DNA of 64,000 nt, taken from positions 1-64,000 of the forward strand of contig JALDRG010000006.1 in the NCBI GenBank assembly GCA_031315995.1. Reading direction: 5' to 3'. Position 1 is the stretch's first letter. The number at the start of each line of letters is the position of its first letter. The position numbers were made by a program, and so were the translations under genes. Positions 8,814 to 18,216 of this stretch are shown here, in pieces. The notes under the pieces are model-generated. The model did no database searches and was not told the origin of the DNA. It was given only the letters and a program-made list of their open reading frames with translations. Source of the stretch: Nitrospira sp. (lineage in GTDB: Bacteria > Nitrospirota > Nitrospiria > Nitrospirales > Nitrospiraceae).

Positions 8814-11489
8814 ATGGAGGGACTGGTTCGGATATGCGATACATTCTGCAGTTGCGTCCCGACATCAAGAGTCTCCATACTATTACCCATGCGAGATGCC
8901 CTTACGACCGAACTCGAAATGGGCGCAGGAGATCCTCGCAAGGCCCTCCTGCAAGTCGCCGAGGCGATTTCCATGCATGGGGACCTGGCGGCCCTGTTTA
9001 AGGACCTGGCGCAACGCCTGCCGGCCGTTGCGCCCTTCGATTTTATCGGTCTTGTGCTGCATGATCCTGCGAAGCAGGTGATGAAAGTGCATGTGCTCGA
9101 GACGGCCGAGGCTCAGGCTGCCACGAAGCGGCTCGATGACATGGAAATCCCGATCGAGGAGTCCGCCGGCGGCTGGGTCTGGTCGCAGCAGCAACCCTTG
9201 ATGATTCCCTCGCTCGCTGATGAAACGCGATACAAGCTCGGACTGGACGCGCTCAGGAGTCTCGGCGTGCAGTCCCTCTGCCTGTTTCCCCTCACGACGG
9301 CCATGCGGCGTCTCGGCGCGATCGGATTCGGCAGCCTGAGGACCTTCGCGTTCGGTGAGGCCGACATGGAGTTTCTCAACCAGGTCGCCAAGCTGGTCGC
9401 GGTGGCGGTGGACAATGTGCTGCATCATCAGGCCTTGCGTGATGAACGGGATCGATTGCAATTACTTTTGGATGTGACGGAATCGATCGCCTCACATCGT
9501 GATCTCACGCTGTTGTTGGAGGATTTGGCCCGGCGGCTGCCTCACGTCGTGCCGTTCGATTTCATCAACGCCGTGCTCCATGATCCTGCGAGCGACAAGA
9601 TGCGCTTGTGGCTGTTGGTGACATCGGAGCCATCCACGATCCGTCCAGGGCTCGAAACCCCCGTCGATGAATCGCCCGGAGGGTTGGTGTGGAAAACCCA
9701 GCAGCCGTTGACGGTTCCTGACGTGACGCAGGAACATCGATTCCCAGGACTGATGGCGCTGTTTCGCGAGAACGGAGTGCGATCGTTTTGTGTCGTGCCG
9801 CTCACGACCGCGCAGCGGCGGTTGGGCGCGATGGGATTCGGCAGCCTCCAGGCGCGGGTCTATGAGACATTTGAAATCGCGCTCATGCAACAGGTGGCCA
9901 AGCAGGTGGCGGTAGCCCTGGACAATGCGCTCAACGCCGAGACGGCCGTGACCTATCAGGCCCAGTTGACGCGGGAACGCGACCGCCAGCGCCTCTTGCT
10001 TGAAGTCAACAATGCGGTGGTATCCCATCTGGATCTGGATCAACTCTTTCCCGCGGTCAGCGCCTGCCTGCGCCGGGTGATTCAACACGATGGTTCCAGC
10101 CTGCTTCTCTGCAATGAGGAGATGGGGCAATGGCGCATCCACGTCCTGGATTTCGACCGAAACGAAAGCTTCATTGAGGAAGGGAAGATCGAGGAGCGCG
10201 CGCAATCGCCGTCCTGCCTGGCGATTAACACAGGCAAAACGGTGTTGTTCGGAGAGCAGGATCTTCTGGCCATGGCAGGCACCTCGCCCTGTGCGCAGGA
10301 TCTGCTTGATCGCGGGGTCAAGTCCTTCTGCTCCCTGCCGCTCTTGTCGCATAACCGCACGCTTGGTGCGTTGAACGTCGGGCGGCGAAGGGACGACGGC
10401 TTCGGCGAGGAAGACGTGCAACTCCTCGCCCAGGTCGCGCAGCAGGTCGCCATCGCGGTGGAAAACGCACTCGCGTTTCGGGAGATTGCCGCTCTCAAGG
10501 ATAAGCTGGCCAAAGAGAAGGTCTATCTTGAGGAAGAAATTCAGACGGCCTACAACTTCGAGGAGATCGTCGGGGACAGCCGCACGCTCAAGCAGGTGCT
10601 CAAACAGGTCCAGACCGTGGCTGCCACCGATTCCACCGTGCTGATTCTCGGTGAAACGGGCAGCGGAAAAGAGTTGATCGCGCGCGCCCTGCACAATCTC
10701 AGTGACCGGCGGGAGCGGACCTTCGTGAAGCTGAATTGCGCCGCGATTCCCACGGGCTTGCTGGAGAGCGAACTGTTCGGTCATGAAAAGGGCGCGTTCA
10801 CCGGGGCGATCGCGACGAAGATCGGCCGCTTCGAATCAGCCGACCGCGGGACGATCTTTCTCGATGAGGTGGGAGAGATTCCGTTGGAACTTCAGGTCAA
10901 GCTGCTGCGTGTGTTGCAGGAGCAGGAGTTCGAGCGGTTGGGAAGCACCAGAACCATTCGTGTCAACGTCCGGGTGATCGCCGCGACCAATCGGGATCTC
11001 GGCCACATGGTGGAAGAACAGAAGTTTCGCAGCGACCTCTACTATCGGCTGAAGGTATTTCCGATTACCCTGCCGCCCTTGCGTGAACGGCCAGAGGATG
11101 TGCCCCTGTTGGTCCGGCACTTTGTGCAGAAGTTCGCTGCGCGCATGAAGAAGCGGATCGAAACCGTTCCTGCCGAGGCGATGAAGGCTCTTCAGGCCTA
11201 CCCTTGGCCCGGCAATGTGCGAGAGTTGGAGAATTTCATCGAACGCTCGGTGATCTTGTCCTCCGGCTCGAACCTATTCGTGTCGGCGGCGGAACTGAAG
11301 CGTCCCGCTCCGATGGGGAATGGGTCGGCTGCGACATTGGAAGAGGCCGAGCGCGATCACATTCTGAAAGTCCTTCGGGACACGAACTGGGTCATCGGCG
11401 GCGATGCCGGGGCGGCAGCCCGGTTAGGGATGAAGCGAACTACCCTCCAGTCCAAAATGCACAAACTTGGCATCACGCGCCCACGGTAG
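8814..11489 (+). CDS. Triple-GAF sigma-54-dependent transcriptional activator
   Basis: An 891-residue FhlA-like enhancer-binding protein. Three GAF domains lie at about residues 40-195, 220-375 and 400-555; GAF1 and GAF2 are close paralogues ([11 protein letters not shown] and [11 protein letters not shown]). The AAA+ domain spans about 590-825, with Walker A GETGSGKE, the sigma-54 contact loop GAFTGA and Walker [14 protein letters not shown] Fis-type helix-turn-helix closes the protein ([20 protein letters not shown]). There is no receiver domain, so it should respond to ligands at the GAFs and not to phosphorylation. The start is uncertain: ATG 8814 or ATG 8889, neither with a good ribosome site. 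A sigma-54-type promoter lies about 200 bp downstream, before the RND operon, making that operon its likely target. Confidence 0.93.
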   Translation: MEGLVRICDTFCSCVPTSRVSILLPMRDALTTELEMGAGDPRKALLQVAEAISMHGDLAALFKDLAQRLPAVAPFDFIGLVLHDPAKQVMKVHVLETAEAQAATKRLDDMEIPIEESAGGWVWSQQQPLMIPSLADETRYKLGLDALRSLGVQSLCLFPLTTAMRRLGAIGFGSLRTFAFGEADMEFLNQVAKLVAVAVDNVLHHQALRDERDRLQLLLDVTESIASHRDLTLLLEDLARRLPHVVPFDFINAVLHDPASDKMRLWLLVTSEPSTIRPGLETPVDESPGGLVWKTQQPLTVPDVTQEHRFPGLMALFRENGVRSFCVVPLTTAQRRLGAMGFGSLQARVYETFEIALMQQVAKQVAVALDNALNAETAVTYQAQLTRERDRQRLLLEVNNAVVSHLDLDQLFPAVSACLRRVIQHDGSSLLLCNEEMGQWRIHVLDFDRNESFIEEGKIEERAQSPSCLAINTGKTVLFGEQDLLAMAGTSPCAQDLLDRGVKSFCSLPLLSHNRTLGALNVGRRRDDGFGEEDVQLLAQVAQQVAIAVENALAFREIAALKDKLAKEKVYLEEEIQTAYNFEEIVGDSRTLKQVLKQVQTVAATDSTVLILGETGSGKELIARALHNLSDRRERTFVKLNCAAIPTGLLESELFGHEKGAFTGAIATKIGRFESADRGTIFLDEVGEIPLELQVKLLRVLQEQEFERLGSTRTIRVNVRVIAATNRDLGHMVEEQKFRSDLYYRLKVFPITLPPLRERPEDVPLLVRHFVQKFAARMKKRIETVPAEAMKALQAYPWPGNVRELENFIERSVILSSGSNLFVSAAELKRPAPMGNGSAATLEEAERDHILKVLRDTNWVIGGDAGAAARLGMKRTTLQSKMHKLGITRPR

Positions 11490-11559
11490 CGCCGATCGTT
11501 CGACAGCTGCCACAGAGCTTCATGCCGCGTGATCAGGTCGGATGCGCCGCTGCCGCTAT

Positions 11560-11575
11560 TTCGGCAGATGCCGAA
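11560..11575. promoter_or_regulatory. Inverted repeat, candidate enhancer site
   Basis: A perfect inverted repeat, TTCGGCA-GA-TGCCGAA, lies about 117 bp upstream of the -24 box of the sigma-54-type promoter at 11692. A half-site-like ATCGGCA follows about 32 bp later (11592-11598). This distance suits an upstream activator site for the enhancer-binding protein encoded just before it. The 2-nt spacer is too short for a stable terminator loop. Confidence 0.5.
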
Positions 11576-11691
11576 GGAAAGGCAGGCGGGCATCGGCACC
11601 GCTTCTCGTCAGGTCGTATTTCATGATACAAGCCAAAACTTTTCTTTCGATGGGAGACGCACTTAGGATGGAATGTGCTCGACGTCTAGGC

Positions 11692-11707
11692 TGGAACGGT
11701 CGTTGCT
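11692..11707 (+). promoter_or_regulatory. Sigma-54 (-24/-12) promoter
   Basis: TGGAACG, 4 nt, TTGCT: GG and GC are separated by exactly 10 nt, and the boxes match the consensus TGGCACG-N4-TTGC with one mismatch. Transcription would start near 11718, about 70 nt before the adaptor gene of the RND operon. Confidence 0.7.
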
Positions 11708-11785
11708 TTGTATCGGTGAAAGCATTCTTGCGATGGAGCCGGAAAGTTTCCGCTTCATCTGCCATCTGCCGGGAGGGTAACTGTC

Positions 11786-12913
11786 ATGGATCGTCGTAGT
11801 TGGATCGGGTCTTCGCTGCTGCTCCTGGCCGTGGCCGCAACGGGCGTGGGTCTGGCTGCATGGAAGTACGGGAGCATCCAGGCCAGTGATGCCGCTTCGG
11901 CGAATCAGCCGGAGCCGATGGAAACGGTGTCGGTCGACGTCGCCAGGGCAGTCGAGGATCATCAGACGGCCACCTCGATCGGCACGGTGCTGGCGCTGCG
12001 CTCGATCACGCTCCGCAACGAACTGGCCGGAACCGTCAGTCAAGTCCGATTCGTGCCCGGCCAGATCGTTGCGGCCGGGGCCGTGCTCATTGCACTCGAC
12101 GTGTCGGTCGAAGAAGCGGACCTACGCGCCCAACAGGCCCAGGCCGTCTTGGCTCGGACGGTGTTGGATCGCCGGCGCGCGTTGACTCAAGACCAGGCCG
12201 CGGCGCAGGAGGAAGTCGATCGCGCCCGCGCAGACCTTGATGTCGCGCAGGCCCAGATTGCCCGCACGAAGGCGCTGATTGCCCGCAAGACGATCCGTGC
12301 GCCGTTCCGTGCCCGTGTCGGCTTGGCCGACGTGCATCCCGGACAGTATTTGAACGAAGGTACTCAGCTGACGACGCTGCAAGGGGTCGATGAGGCGGTT
12401 CATGTGGACTTCGCGGTCCCGCAGCATGTCGTGCTCGGGCTGCGGCAAGGCTCGGCCGTCGAGGTGTTCACCGGTACCGCTTCTTCCCCCCTGGTCGCCA
12501 AGATTGTGGCGCTCGATGCCCGTATCGACCCCACCACGCGGAATACCATGGTGCGTGCCAGGATCGAGCATTCCGCCACGATGCCCGCTCCCGGTGCCGC
12601 CGTGCGGATCAGGGTTCCGGTGGGAGTGGCGCGCCAGGCCGTGGCGATTCCAGTGAATGCCTTGCGCAAGGGGCCGGGAGGCGATCAGGTGTTTGTCATC
12701 GAGTCGGACCAGGAGAACAAGCCGCGAGCGCATGTGCGCCGAGTCGAAAGCGGCGCGATGATCGGCGACGACATCCTCATCCATAGCGGCTTGACCGCCG
12801 GCGAACGAGTGGCATCGTCGGGGTCGTTCAAGTTGCGCGATGGTGTGCTCGTGGCCGTCGCCGCCCAGCCGGACCGTACATCGGGACCGGACCGTCTTCT
12901 CAGCCAACAGTAA
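11786..12913 (+). CDS. RND efflux periplasmic adaptor (HlyD/MFP family)
   Basis: A 375-residue membrane-fusion protein that bridges an RND permease and an outer-membrane channel. One N-terminal membrane anchor lies at about residues 5-28 (SSLLLLAVAATGVGLAAWKY), with no lipobox. The order is standard: a barrel/lipoyl half (LRNELAGTVSQVRFVPGQ), a helical hairpin at about 100-165 rich in Ala and Gln, the second lipoyl half (ARKTIRAPFRARVGLADVHP), a beta-barrel and a membrane-proximal domain. A GGGAGG ribosome site precedes the ATG. It is the first gene of a four-gene operon behind the sigma-54-type promoter. It belongs to a different adaptor subgroup from the lipoprotein adaptor at 51114. Confidence 0.93.
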   Translation: MDRRSWIGSSLLLLAVAATGVGLAAWKYGSIQASDAASANQPEPMETVSVDVARAVEDHQTATSIGTVLALRSITLRNELAGTVSQVRFVPGQIVAAGAVLIALDVSVEEADLRAQQAQAVLARTVLDRRRALTQDQAAAQEEVDRARADLDVAQAQIARTKALIARKTIRAPFRARVGLADVHPGQYLNEGTQLTTLQGVDEAVHVDFAVPQHVVLGLRQGSAVEVFTGTASSPLVAKIVALDARIDPTTRNTMVRARIEHSATMPAPGAAVRIRVPVGVARQAVAIPVNALRKGPGGDQVFVIESDQENKPRAHVRRVESGAMIGDDILIHSGLTAGERVASSGSFKLRDGVLVAVAAQPDRTSGPDRLLSQQ

Positions 12914-12924
12914 GGCCAGGGAAC

Positions 12925-15900
12925 ATGCCCATGCGTTCATTTACCGACATCTTCATCAAGCATCCCGTACTCGCCGTGGTCGTGAATCTCGTGATCGTCC
13001 TCGTGGGTTGGCGGGCACTGACGACGTTGCCGGTGCAGCAGTACCCAAAGATCGAGAGTTCCTCGATCATCATCACCACGGTCTATTACGGAGCCGGAGC
13101 CGAGACCGTACGAGGCTTTCTGACCACACCGATCGAACGGGTGGTGTCGGCGATCAGCGGCGTCGACTATTTGGAATCCACCAGCCGCGCCGGCATCAGT
13201 ACCGTGACGGTGCATCTCAAGCTGAATCACAGTAGTACGGCGGCGCTCGCTGAAGTAACGGCGCGTCTTCAGCAGGTTCGGTCGGAGCTGCCGGCCGAAG
13301 CTGAACCGCCGGCGGTGGAGGTGCAGCGCGCCGATCGCCCTTACGCCTCGTTTTATCTCAGCTTCACCTCGCCGGAGCGCACGGTCCCGGCTCTGACAGA
13401 CTGGCTGCTGCGAGCCCTTCAGCCTCAATTCGCCACGCTGACCGGTGTCCAGCGGGTGACGATTGAAGGCGGGCGGCAGATCGCCATGCGTGTATGGATC
13501 GATCCCGATCGGCTCGCGGCCTATAACCTGTCTCCCGGAGACGTGCAGGCCGCCTTGCGACGGAACAACTATCTGGCCGCCGTCGGTCGGACGAAGGGGA
13601 ACCTCGTGCAGGTCAACCTGCTCGCGAATACGGACCTGCGCTCCGTCAGCGAGTTTCAGGAACTCATCGTCGCCGACCGCGGCGGCGCCATTGTGCGGCT
13701 GAGGGATGTGGCGAGAGTAGAAAACGGGGCCGAAGAGGCTGAGATGGTGGCGAAGTACAACCGCCTGGAGGGGGTGTATCTCGGCGTCTGGCCCCTGGTC
13801 GGCTCGAACGAGATCGAGGTGGCGCATCGGTTGCGGGAAGAGATGGATCGTATTCGGCCGACTCTGCCGAAAGACATCGACATGCAGCTGGTCTGGGACG
13901 GCACGATGTTCATGGAGAGCGCGCTGAAGGAGATCACCAAGACGCTGGGCGAGACGATCCTGATCGTGGCGACGGTGGTCTTTCTGTTCATGGGATCGGT
14001 CAGGACGGCGCTGGTCCCGCTGGTGGCCATGCCCGTGTCGCTGATCGGGGCCGCCATCTTCATGTTTGCGTTCGGTTTCAGTCTGAACCTCCTGACGATT
14101 CTGGCGATCGTGTTGTCGGTGGGGTTGGTGGTGGATGACGCGATCGTCGTCGTGGAGAACGTCGAACGGCACGTTCGCGAAGGGAAGTCGAGAGTGCAGG
14201 CGGCATTGATCGGTTCGCGCGAGTTGGTCGGTCCTATCATTGCCATGACTATTACCTTGGCCGCGGTCTATGCCCCGATCGGTTTTCAGGGAGGTCTGAC
14301 CGGCTCGCTGTTTCTTGAATTTGCCATCACCCTGGCCGCCGCCGTGGTGTTGTCCGGCGTGGTGGCGGTCACCCTGTCGCCGGTCATGAGCTCGCGTTTT
14401 GTCCACCCGGAAGGCAAGGAGGGCAAGCTGACCCGGCTGGTCAACCGTGGGTTCGACGTGATCCGAGTGGGCTACGGGAGGTTACTCGACGGCGCGTTGG
14501 AAATGCGCTGGGCGATCGTGGTGGCGTCGCTGTTGATTATGATGGCGGCTGTCCCGCTCTATCTGTTCTCCCGGCAGGAACTGGCCCCTGTGGAAGACCA
14601 GAGCCATATCAGCCTCTTTCTGGAGGCGTCGCCGGACTCGACGGTCGCGGCGACGAACCGTGATTCGTTGAAGGTAGTCGATGCGATCCGGTCGTTTCCG
14701 GAGGCCCGGTTCATGTGGTCGCTGACTTCGTCATGGGGAGGGTTCGGCGGACTGGTGGCCAAAGATTGGCGGGAACGAACACGCTCGACCGAGCTGATGT
14801 ATGGCGAAGTGTTCGGAGTGGTGTCGCAGATCCCCGGGTTGCGGGTGTTCCCGCGCCTCGATCCGCCGTTGCCGTCGCCGGGCCAATACGACGTTGAACT
14901 GATCCTGGGCAACGATGTCCCCCCCGAGCAGATGCTCGAGATGACCGGCGCGGTCCTGGGTGCTGGTTGGCAGAGCGGCAAGTTCCTGTATGTCGACACC
15001 GACCTGAAAATCGATTTGCCTGAAGCGCGCGTCGTGCTCGATCGCGAGCGACTCGCCGACCTGGGCTTCGATCTGGCGGGGGTGGGCCAGGAACTCGGGA
15101 CGTTGCTCGGCGGGGCGTATGTGAACCGCTTTAATTTTTATGACCGCAGTTACAAGGTCATCCCTCAAATCGGCGACAAAGATCGCGCGACGCTGGGCCC
15201 GCTCCTCGACCTCAAGATCAAAACGCCCGGCGGCCAACTCGTGCCGGTTTCGACGTTTACCCACATTGAAACGAGTACCGCGCCGCGGACGCTGAATCGC
15301 TTTCAACAGCGCAATGCGGTGCGGATCTTCGGCGGCGTGAAGCCCGGTGTCACCAAGGAGGAGGGGTTGCGTGTCCTGGAAACCGCCGCGTCGGCGGCCG
15401 TCGGTCCGCGGGTGGCGATCGATTACGCGGGAGAATCGCGCCAGATTCGCCACGAGGGGTCGGCCTTGACCGTGACGCTCGGCTTCGCCGTGGTGCTCAT
15501 TTATCTCGTGCTCGCGGCCCAGTTCAAGAGTTTTCGTGATCCGTTGATCGTCCTGCTGGGTTCCGTGCCGCTGGCGATTTCCGGTGCGTTGGTCTTCAGT
15601 TTCCTCGGCCTGACGACCATCAACATTTACTCGCAAGTCGGGCTGATTACGCTGGTCGGACTGATCGCGAAGAACGGCATCCTGATCGTGGAGTTCGCGA
15701 ATACGCTGCAGGTGCGAGGGCTGTCGAAGACGGCTGCGTTGCGCGAAGCCTCCATGACGCGGCTGCGGCCGGTGTTGATGACCTCGGCGGCCACGGTCTT
15801 CGGACACCTTCCGCTGGTGCTCGTCTCAGGCCCTGGCGCCGCAGCCCGCAATAGCATCGGTATGGTGTTGGTCACAGGGATGACGGTGGGCACGTGCTTT

Positions 15901-16017
15901 ACGTTGTTCGTCGTGCCGGTGTTTTACTCGCTGATCGCCGCCCAGCATCAGCCTGCAGCCGAAGTGGAAGCGGCCGAAGAGGGGGAGTTGCAGGAGTTGG
16001 TCGGCGCGAAGGGATGA
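12925..16017 (+). CDS. RND efflux permease (HAE1/AcrB superfamily)
   Basis: A 1030-residue inner-membrane proton-driven pump. The N-terminal segment FIKHPVLAVVVNLVIVLVGW is the first transmembrane helix, followed by a large periplasmic loop, a block of six helices from about residue 335, a second loop and a final helix block. The proton-relay aspartates are present in helix 4 (VGLVVDDAIVVVEN), and the matching lysine in helix 10 is in GLIAKNGILIVEF. Length and motifs indicate multidrug/hydrophobe (HAE1) pumps and not metal pumps; the substrate cannot be read from sequence. The gap to the adaptor gene is 11 bp. The alternative ATG at 12931 changes only two residues. Confidence 0.94.
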   Translation: MPMRSFTDIFIKHPVLAVVVNLVIVLVGWRALTTLPVQQYPKIESSSIIITTVYYGAGAETVRGFLTTPIERVVSAISGVDYLESTSRAGISTVTVHLKLNHSSTAALAEVTARLQQVRSELPAEAEPPAVEVQRADRPYASFYLSFTSPERTVPALTDWLLRALQPQFATLTGVQRVTIEGGRQIAMRVWIDPDRLAAYNLSPGDVQAALRRNNYLAAVGRTKGNLVQVNLLANTDLRSVSEFQELIVADRGGAIVRLRDVARVENGAEEAEMVAKYNRLEGVYLGVWPLVGSNEIEVAHRLREEMDRIRPTLPKDIDMQLVWDGTMFMESALKEITKTLGETILIVATVVFLFMGSVRTALVPLVAMPVSLIGAAIFMFAFGFSLNLLTILAIVLSVGLVVDDAIVVVENVERHVREGKSRVQAALIGSRELVGPIIAMTITLAAVYAPIGFQGGLTGSLFLEFAITLAAAVVLSGVVAVTLSPVMSSRFVHPEGKEGKLTRLVNRGFDVIRVGYGRLLDGALEMRWAIVVASLLIMMAAVPLYLFSRQELAPVEDQSHISLFLEASPDSTVAATNRDSLKVVDAIRSFPEARFMWSLTSSWGGFGGLVAKDWRERTRSTELMYGEVFGVVSQIPGLRVFPRLDPPLPSPGQYDVELILGNDVPPEQMLEMTGAVLGAGWQSGKFLYVDTDLKIDLPEARVVLDRERLADLGFDLAGVGQELGTLLGGAYVNRFNFYDRSYKVIPQIGDKDRATLGPLLDLKIKTPGGQLVPVSTFTHIETSTAPRTLNRFQQRNAVRIFGGVKPGVTKEEGLRVLETAASAAVGPRVAIDYAGESRQIRHEGSALTVTLGFAVVLIYLVLAAQFKSFRDPLIVLLGSVPLAISGALVFSFLGLTTINIYSQVGLITLVGLIAKNGILIVEFANTLQVRGLSKTAALREASMTRLRPVLMTSAATVFGHLPLVLVSGPGAAARNSIGMVLVTGMTVGTCFTLFVVPVFYSLIAAQHQPAAEVEAAEEGELQELVGAKG

Positions 16018-16057
16018 CCTGATCCGACTTGTGGAACGCGACAGGAGGACTTGCACG

Positions 16058-16369
16058 ATGCTGAAAATTACATCCGAGCGGACTTCCGACTCCGCGCGTC
16101 TGACCTTGGAAGGGAGTCTGAGCGGGCCCTGGGTGACCGAGCTGGAACGGGTGTGGCAGCAGGTCAAACAGGCCGGCACGTGTGCGCCTGTAGTGGAACT
16201 GACGGGGATCACGTTCATCGCGGAGGACGGCAGGGCTTTGTTGACCAGCATGTGGCGAGAGGGGGCCGTCTTGATCGCGAACGGATGCTGCACCAGGCAT
16301 ATCGTGGAACAAATCACCGGGACGGAGGCCGGTCCGTCTGCGCCATCAGTTCGCTGCGAGGCAAACTAG
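16058..16369 (+). CDS. STAS-domain protein in RND operon
   Basis: A 103-residue single-domain protein similar in pattern to anti-sigma-factor antagonists (STAS fold): RLTLEGSLSGPWVTELERVW, then VVELTGITFIAEDGRALLTS. In phospho-regulated STAS proteins the loop after the central strand carries Ser or Thr; here it reads AEDG, so switching by a kinase of the SpoIIAB type is doubtful. The ATG at 16058 is chosen because AGGAGG ends 9 nt upstream; the longer GTG start at 16031 has no site. It lies 40 bp after the permease and 12 bp before the channel gene, so it is co-transcribed. Its role in efflux is unknown; it may be an adaptor or sensor. Confidence 0.8.
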   Translation: MLKITSERTSDSARLTLEGSLSGPWVTELERVWQQVKQAGTCAPVVELTGITFIAEDGRALLTSMWREGAVLIANGCCTRHIVEQITGTEAGPSAPSVRCEAN

Positions 16370-16381
16370 GATGAGAACATC

Positions 16382-17827
16382 ATGCGCCGAGTCGCTCTCC
16401 TCATAGGATCTCTCTTCATAGCCGCCTGTGCGGTCGGACCGGACTACTCCCGTCCGGACCTTGCGGTACCGGATCGGTTCCGCATGGGTGCGACGCAGCA
16501 GGAAGCCGAGTCCTTTGCCAATCTGCCGTGGTGGGATTTATTGCAAGACGAGGAACTCCGTCGTCTCATTCGAGTGGCGCTGGCCGAGAATAAAGATCTG
16601 AAGCGGGCGGTCGCATCGGTCGAGGAGTTTCAGGCGCGGATGTTCATCGCACAAATGGACTTTGCGCCTAAGGCCGATGTCACCTCCAATGCGCCGTTGT
16701 TCGGCCGCAAGGCGAACTTTCTATTTCCCGGGTTTCCCAATCCGTTCAACTATTACCTCCAAGGCAATCTCTCCTGGGAACTTGATCTCTGGGGACGGAT
16801 CCGCCGGTCGAACGAAGCGGCGAGAGGCGATCTCCTGTCGCGGGAGGAGGCCCGACGCGCCGTCGTGCTCCAGTTGGTGAGCGGCGTCGCAGAGGCGTAT
16901 TTCGACCTGCTGCAGTTCGATATGCAACTGGCCGTGGCGCAGAGAACGCTGAAATCCTGGGACGAATCGGTCAGGATTGCCGAGGCACGGCTGCGGGAAG
17001 GCATGATCTCAAAAATCGATGCGGACCAGTTTGCGGCTGAACGAGCCAATGCCGCGGCGCGGGCGGCGGAGTTGACCCGGCAGATGGTACAGAAGGAAAA
17101 CCAGATCAGTGTCCTGCTGGGACGTTCGCCAGGCCGGATACAGCGAGGCCGTTCCCTGACCGATCAGGTAATGCCGCCGGAGGTGCCGGCCGGTCTTCCT
17201 TCGGAATTGCTGCAGCGCCGACCGGACCTCGTGCAGGCGGAACAGGAACTGGCGGCGGCCACGGCAAGAATCGGAGTGGCGAAGGCGGACCGGTTTCCGA
17301 AGCTCAGCATTACAGGGATCTTGGGCGTCGCCAGTCCGCAGTTGTCACGGTTGGTTGCGGATGAGACGGCGTTCGGCGTCGCAGGTCCTAGTCTTGCCGG
17401 TCCGCTCTTGAACGCCCAGATCCTCGGGTTTCAGCAAGAGGCAACCGAAGCGCAGAGCCGTGCGGCGCTGGCGCAGTATGAACAGGCCCTGCTGGTGGCG
17501 TTTCGTGAAGTGGAGGATGCGCTGGTTGCGGTGCGAACGGTGCGGGAGCAGCGGGGCGCGCAGGCCGAGCAGGTCGAGTCATTGCGCTCGGCCTTGCGGC
17601 TGGCCAACCTGCGTTACAAAGGAGGATTGGCCAACTACCTCGATGTCCTCGTCGCGCAACGCAATCTGTTCGAAGCGGAACTCGCGCTGACCAGCACCCA
17701 CCGGTTACAGCTCGTTTCCGTCGTGCAATTGTACAAGGCGCTAGGGGGAGGATGGTCGCCGCTAGATACGGCCCAGCAGCAGCCGGGAAAAATTCCAGTC
17801 GAGACGGGGCAGGCGGAACGTGGCTGA
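16382..17827 (+). CDS. NodT-type outer-membrane efflux lipoprotein
   Basis: A 481-residue TolC-superfamily channel. The N terminus is a lipoprotein signal (SLFIAACAVGPDYSRPD) with Cys about residue 18 and the typical VGPDY start of the NodT/OprM class. Two OEP repeats follow, with long helical stretches rich in Ala, Glu and Arg, and the conserved beta-barrel segments NPFNYYLQGNLSWELDLWG and GITGILGVASPQ-like. It forms the exit duct of the upstream pump. It closely resembles the channel gene at 55479 over its whole length, whereas the pump subunits of the two operons are clearly different. Confidence 0.94.
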   Translation: MRRVALLIGSLFIAACAVGPDYSRPDLAVPDRFRMGATQQEAESFANLPWWDLLQDEELRRLIRVALAENKDLKRAVASVEEFQARMFIAQMDFAPKADVTSNAPLFGRKANFLFPGFPNPFNYYLQGNLSWELDLWGRIRRSNEAARGDLLSREEARRAVVLQLVSGVAEAYFDLLQFDMQLAVAQRTLKSWDESVRIAEARLREGMISKIDADQFAAERANAAARAAELTRQMVQKENQISVLLGRSPGRIQRGRSLTDQVMPPEVPAGLPSELLQRRPDLVQAEQELAAATARIGVAKADRFPKLSITGILGVASPQLSRLVADETAFGVAGPSLAGPLLNAQILGFQQEATEAQSRAALAQYEQALLVAFREVEDALVAVRTVREQRGAQAEQVESLRSALRLANLRYKGGLANYLDVLVAQRNLFEAELALTSTHRLQLVSVVQLYKALGGGWSPLDTAQQQPGKIPVETGQAERG

Positions 17828-18216
17828 TGAACTGTCTGATGTCGGACTGGTAAAAAAAGTGAAGATCGACAGCCCCAGACAACCTGGATTTATCAGCGGA
17901 AAATTTCACGCGAGCCTCAAGGCTGAGAGTCGATACAATTTCATCACCATCGCCATAATCGCGCCGACGTTGTTCGACGTCCTTTTTGAATACTGACGAA
18001 CCGGGTTCCTTCCGGAGAGGCTCTTGCCTGTGGGCCGCTGCCATGCGTTGTCCTGGCCGGGAGAGGGATCACGGGTCGTGATGCTGGCGACAGGGTGCGG
18101 TGCTGTTTGAGACGCTTGCCGCGACGGGCAAGGCCAGGTTGGATTCCTACTACCGCATCGACTTCGCCTGTTCTATAATGCGCCCGACCTTGCCGTTCGT
18201 GATCACCCGAACTACG
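17828..18216. other. Intergenic, possible promoter
   Basis: No gene supported. A TATAAT at 18174-18179 lies 38 nt before the lipoprotein start at 18217 and could be a -10 box, but no good -35 was found at normal spacing. Confidence 0.3.

Noticed and set aside
9492-10784. 430-residue minus-strand frame
   Set aside because: Antisense to the GAF part of the sigma-54 activator; composition rich in His, Arg and Gln and no family motif.
12937-14406. 489-residue minus-strand frame
   Set aside because: Shadow of the RND permease, His/Arg-rich, no ribosome site.
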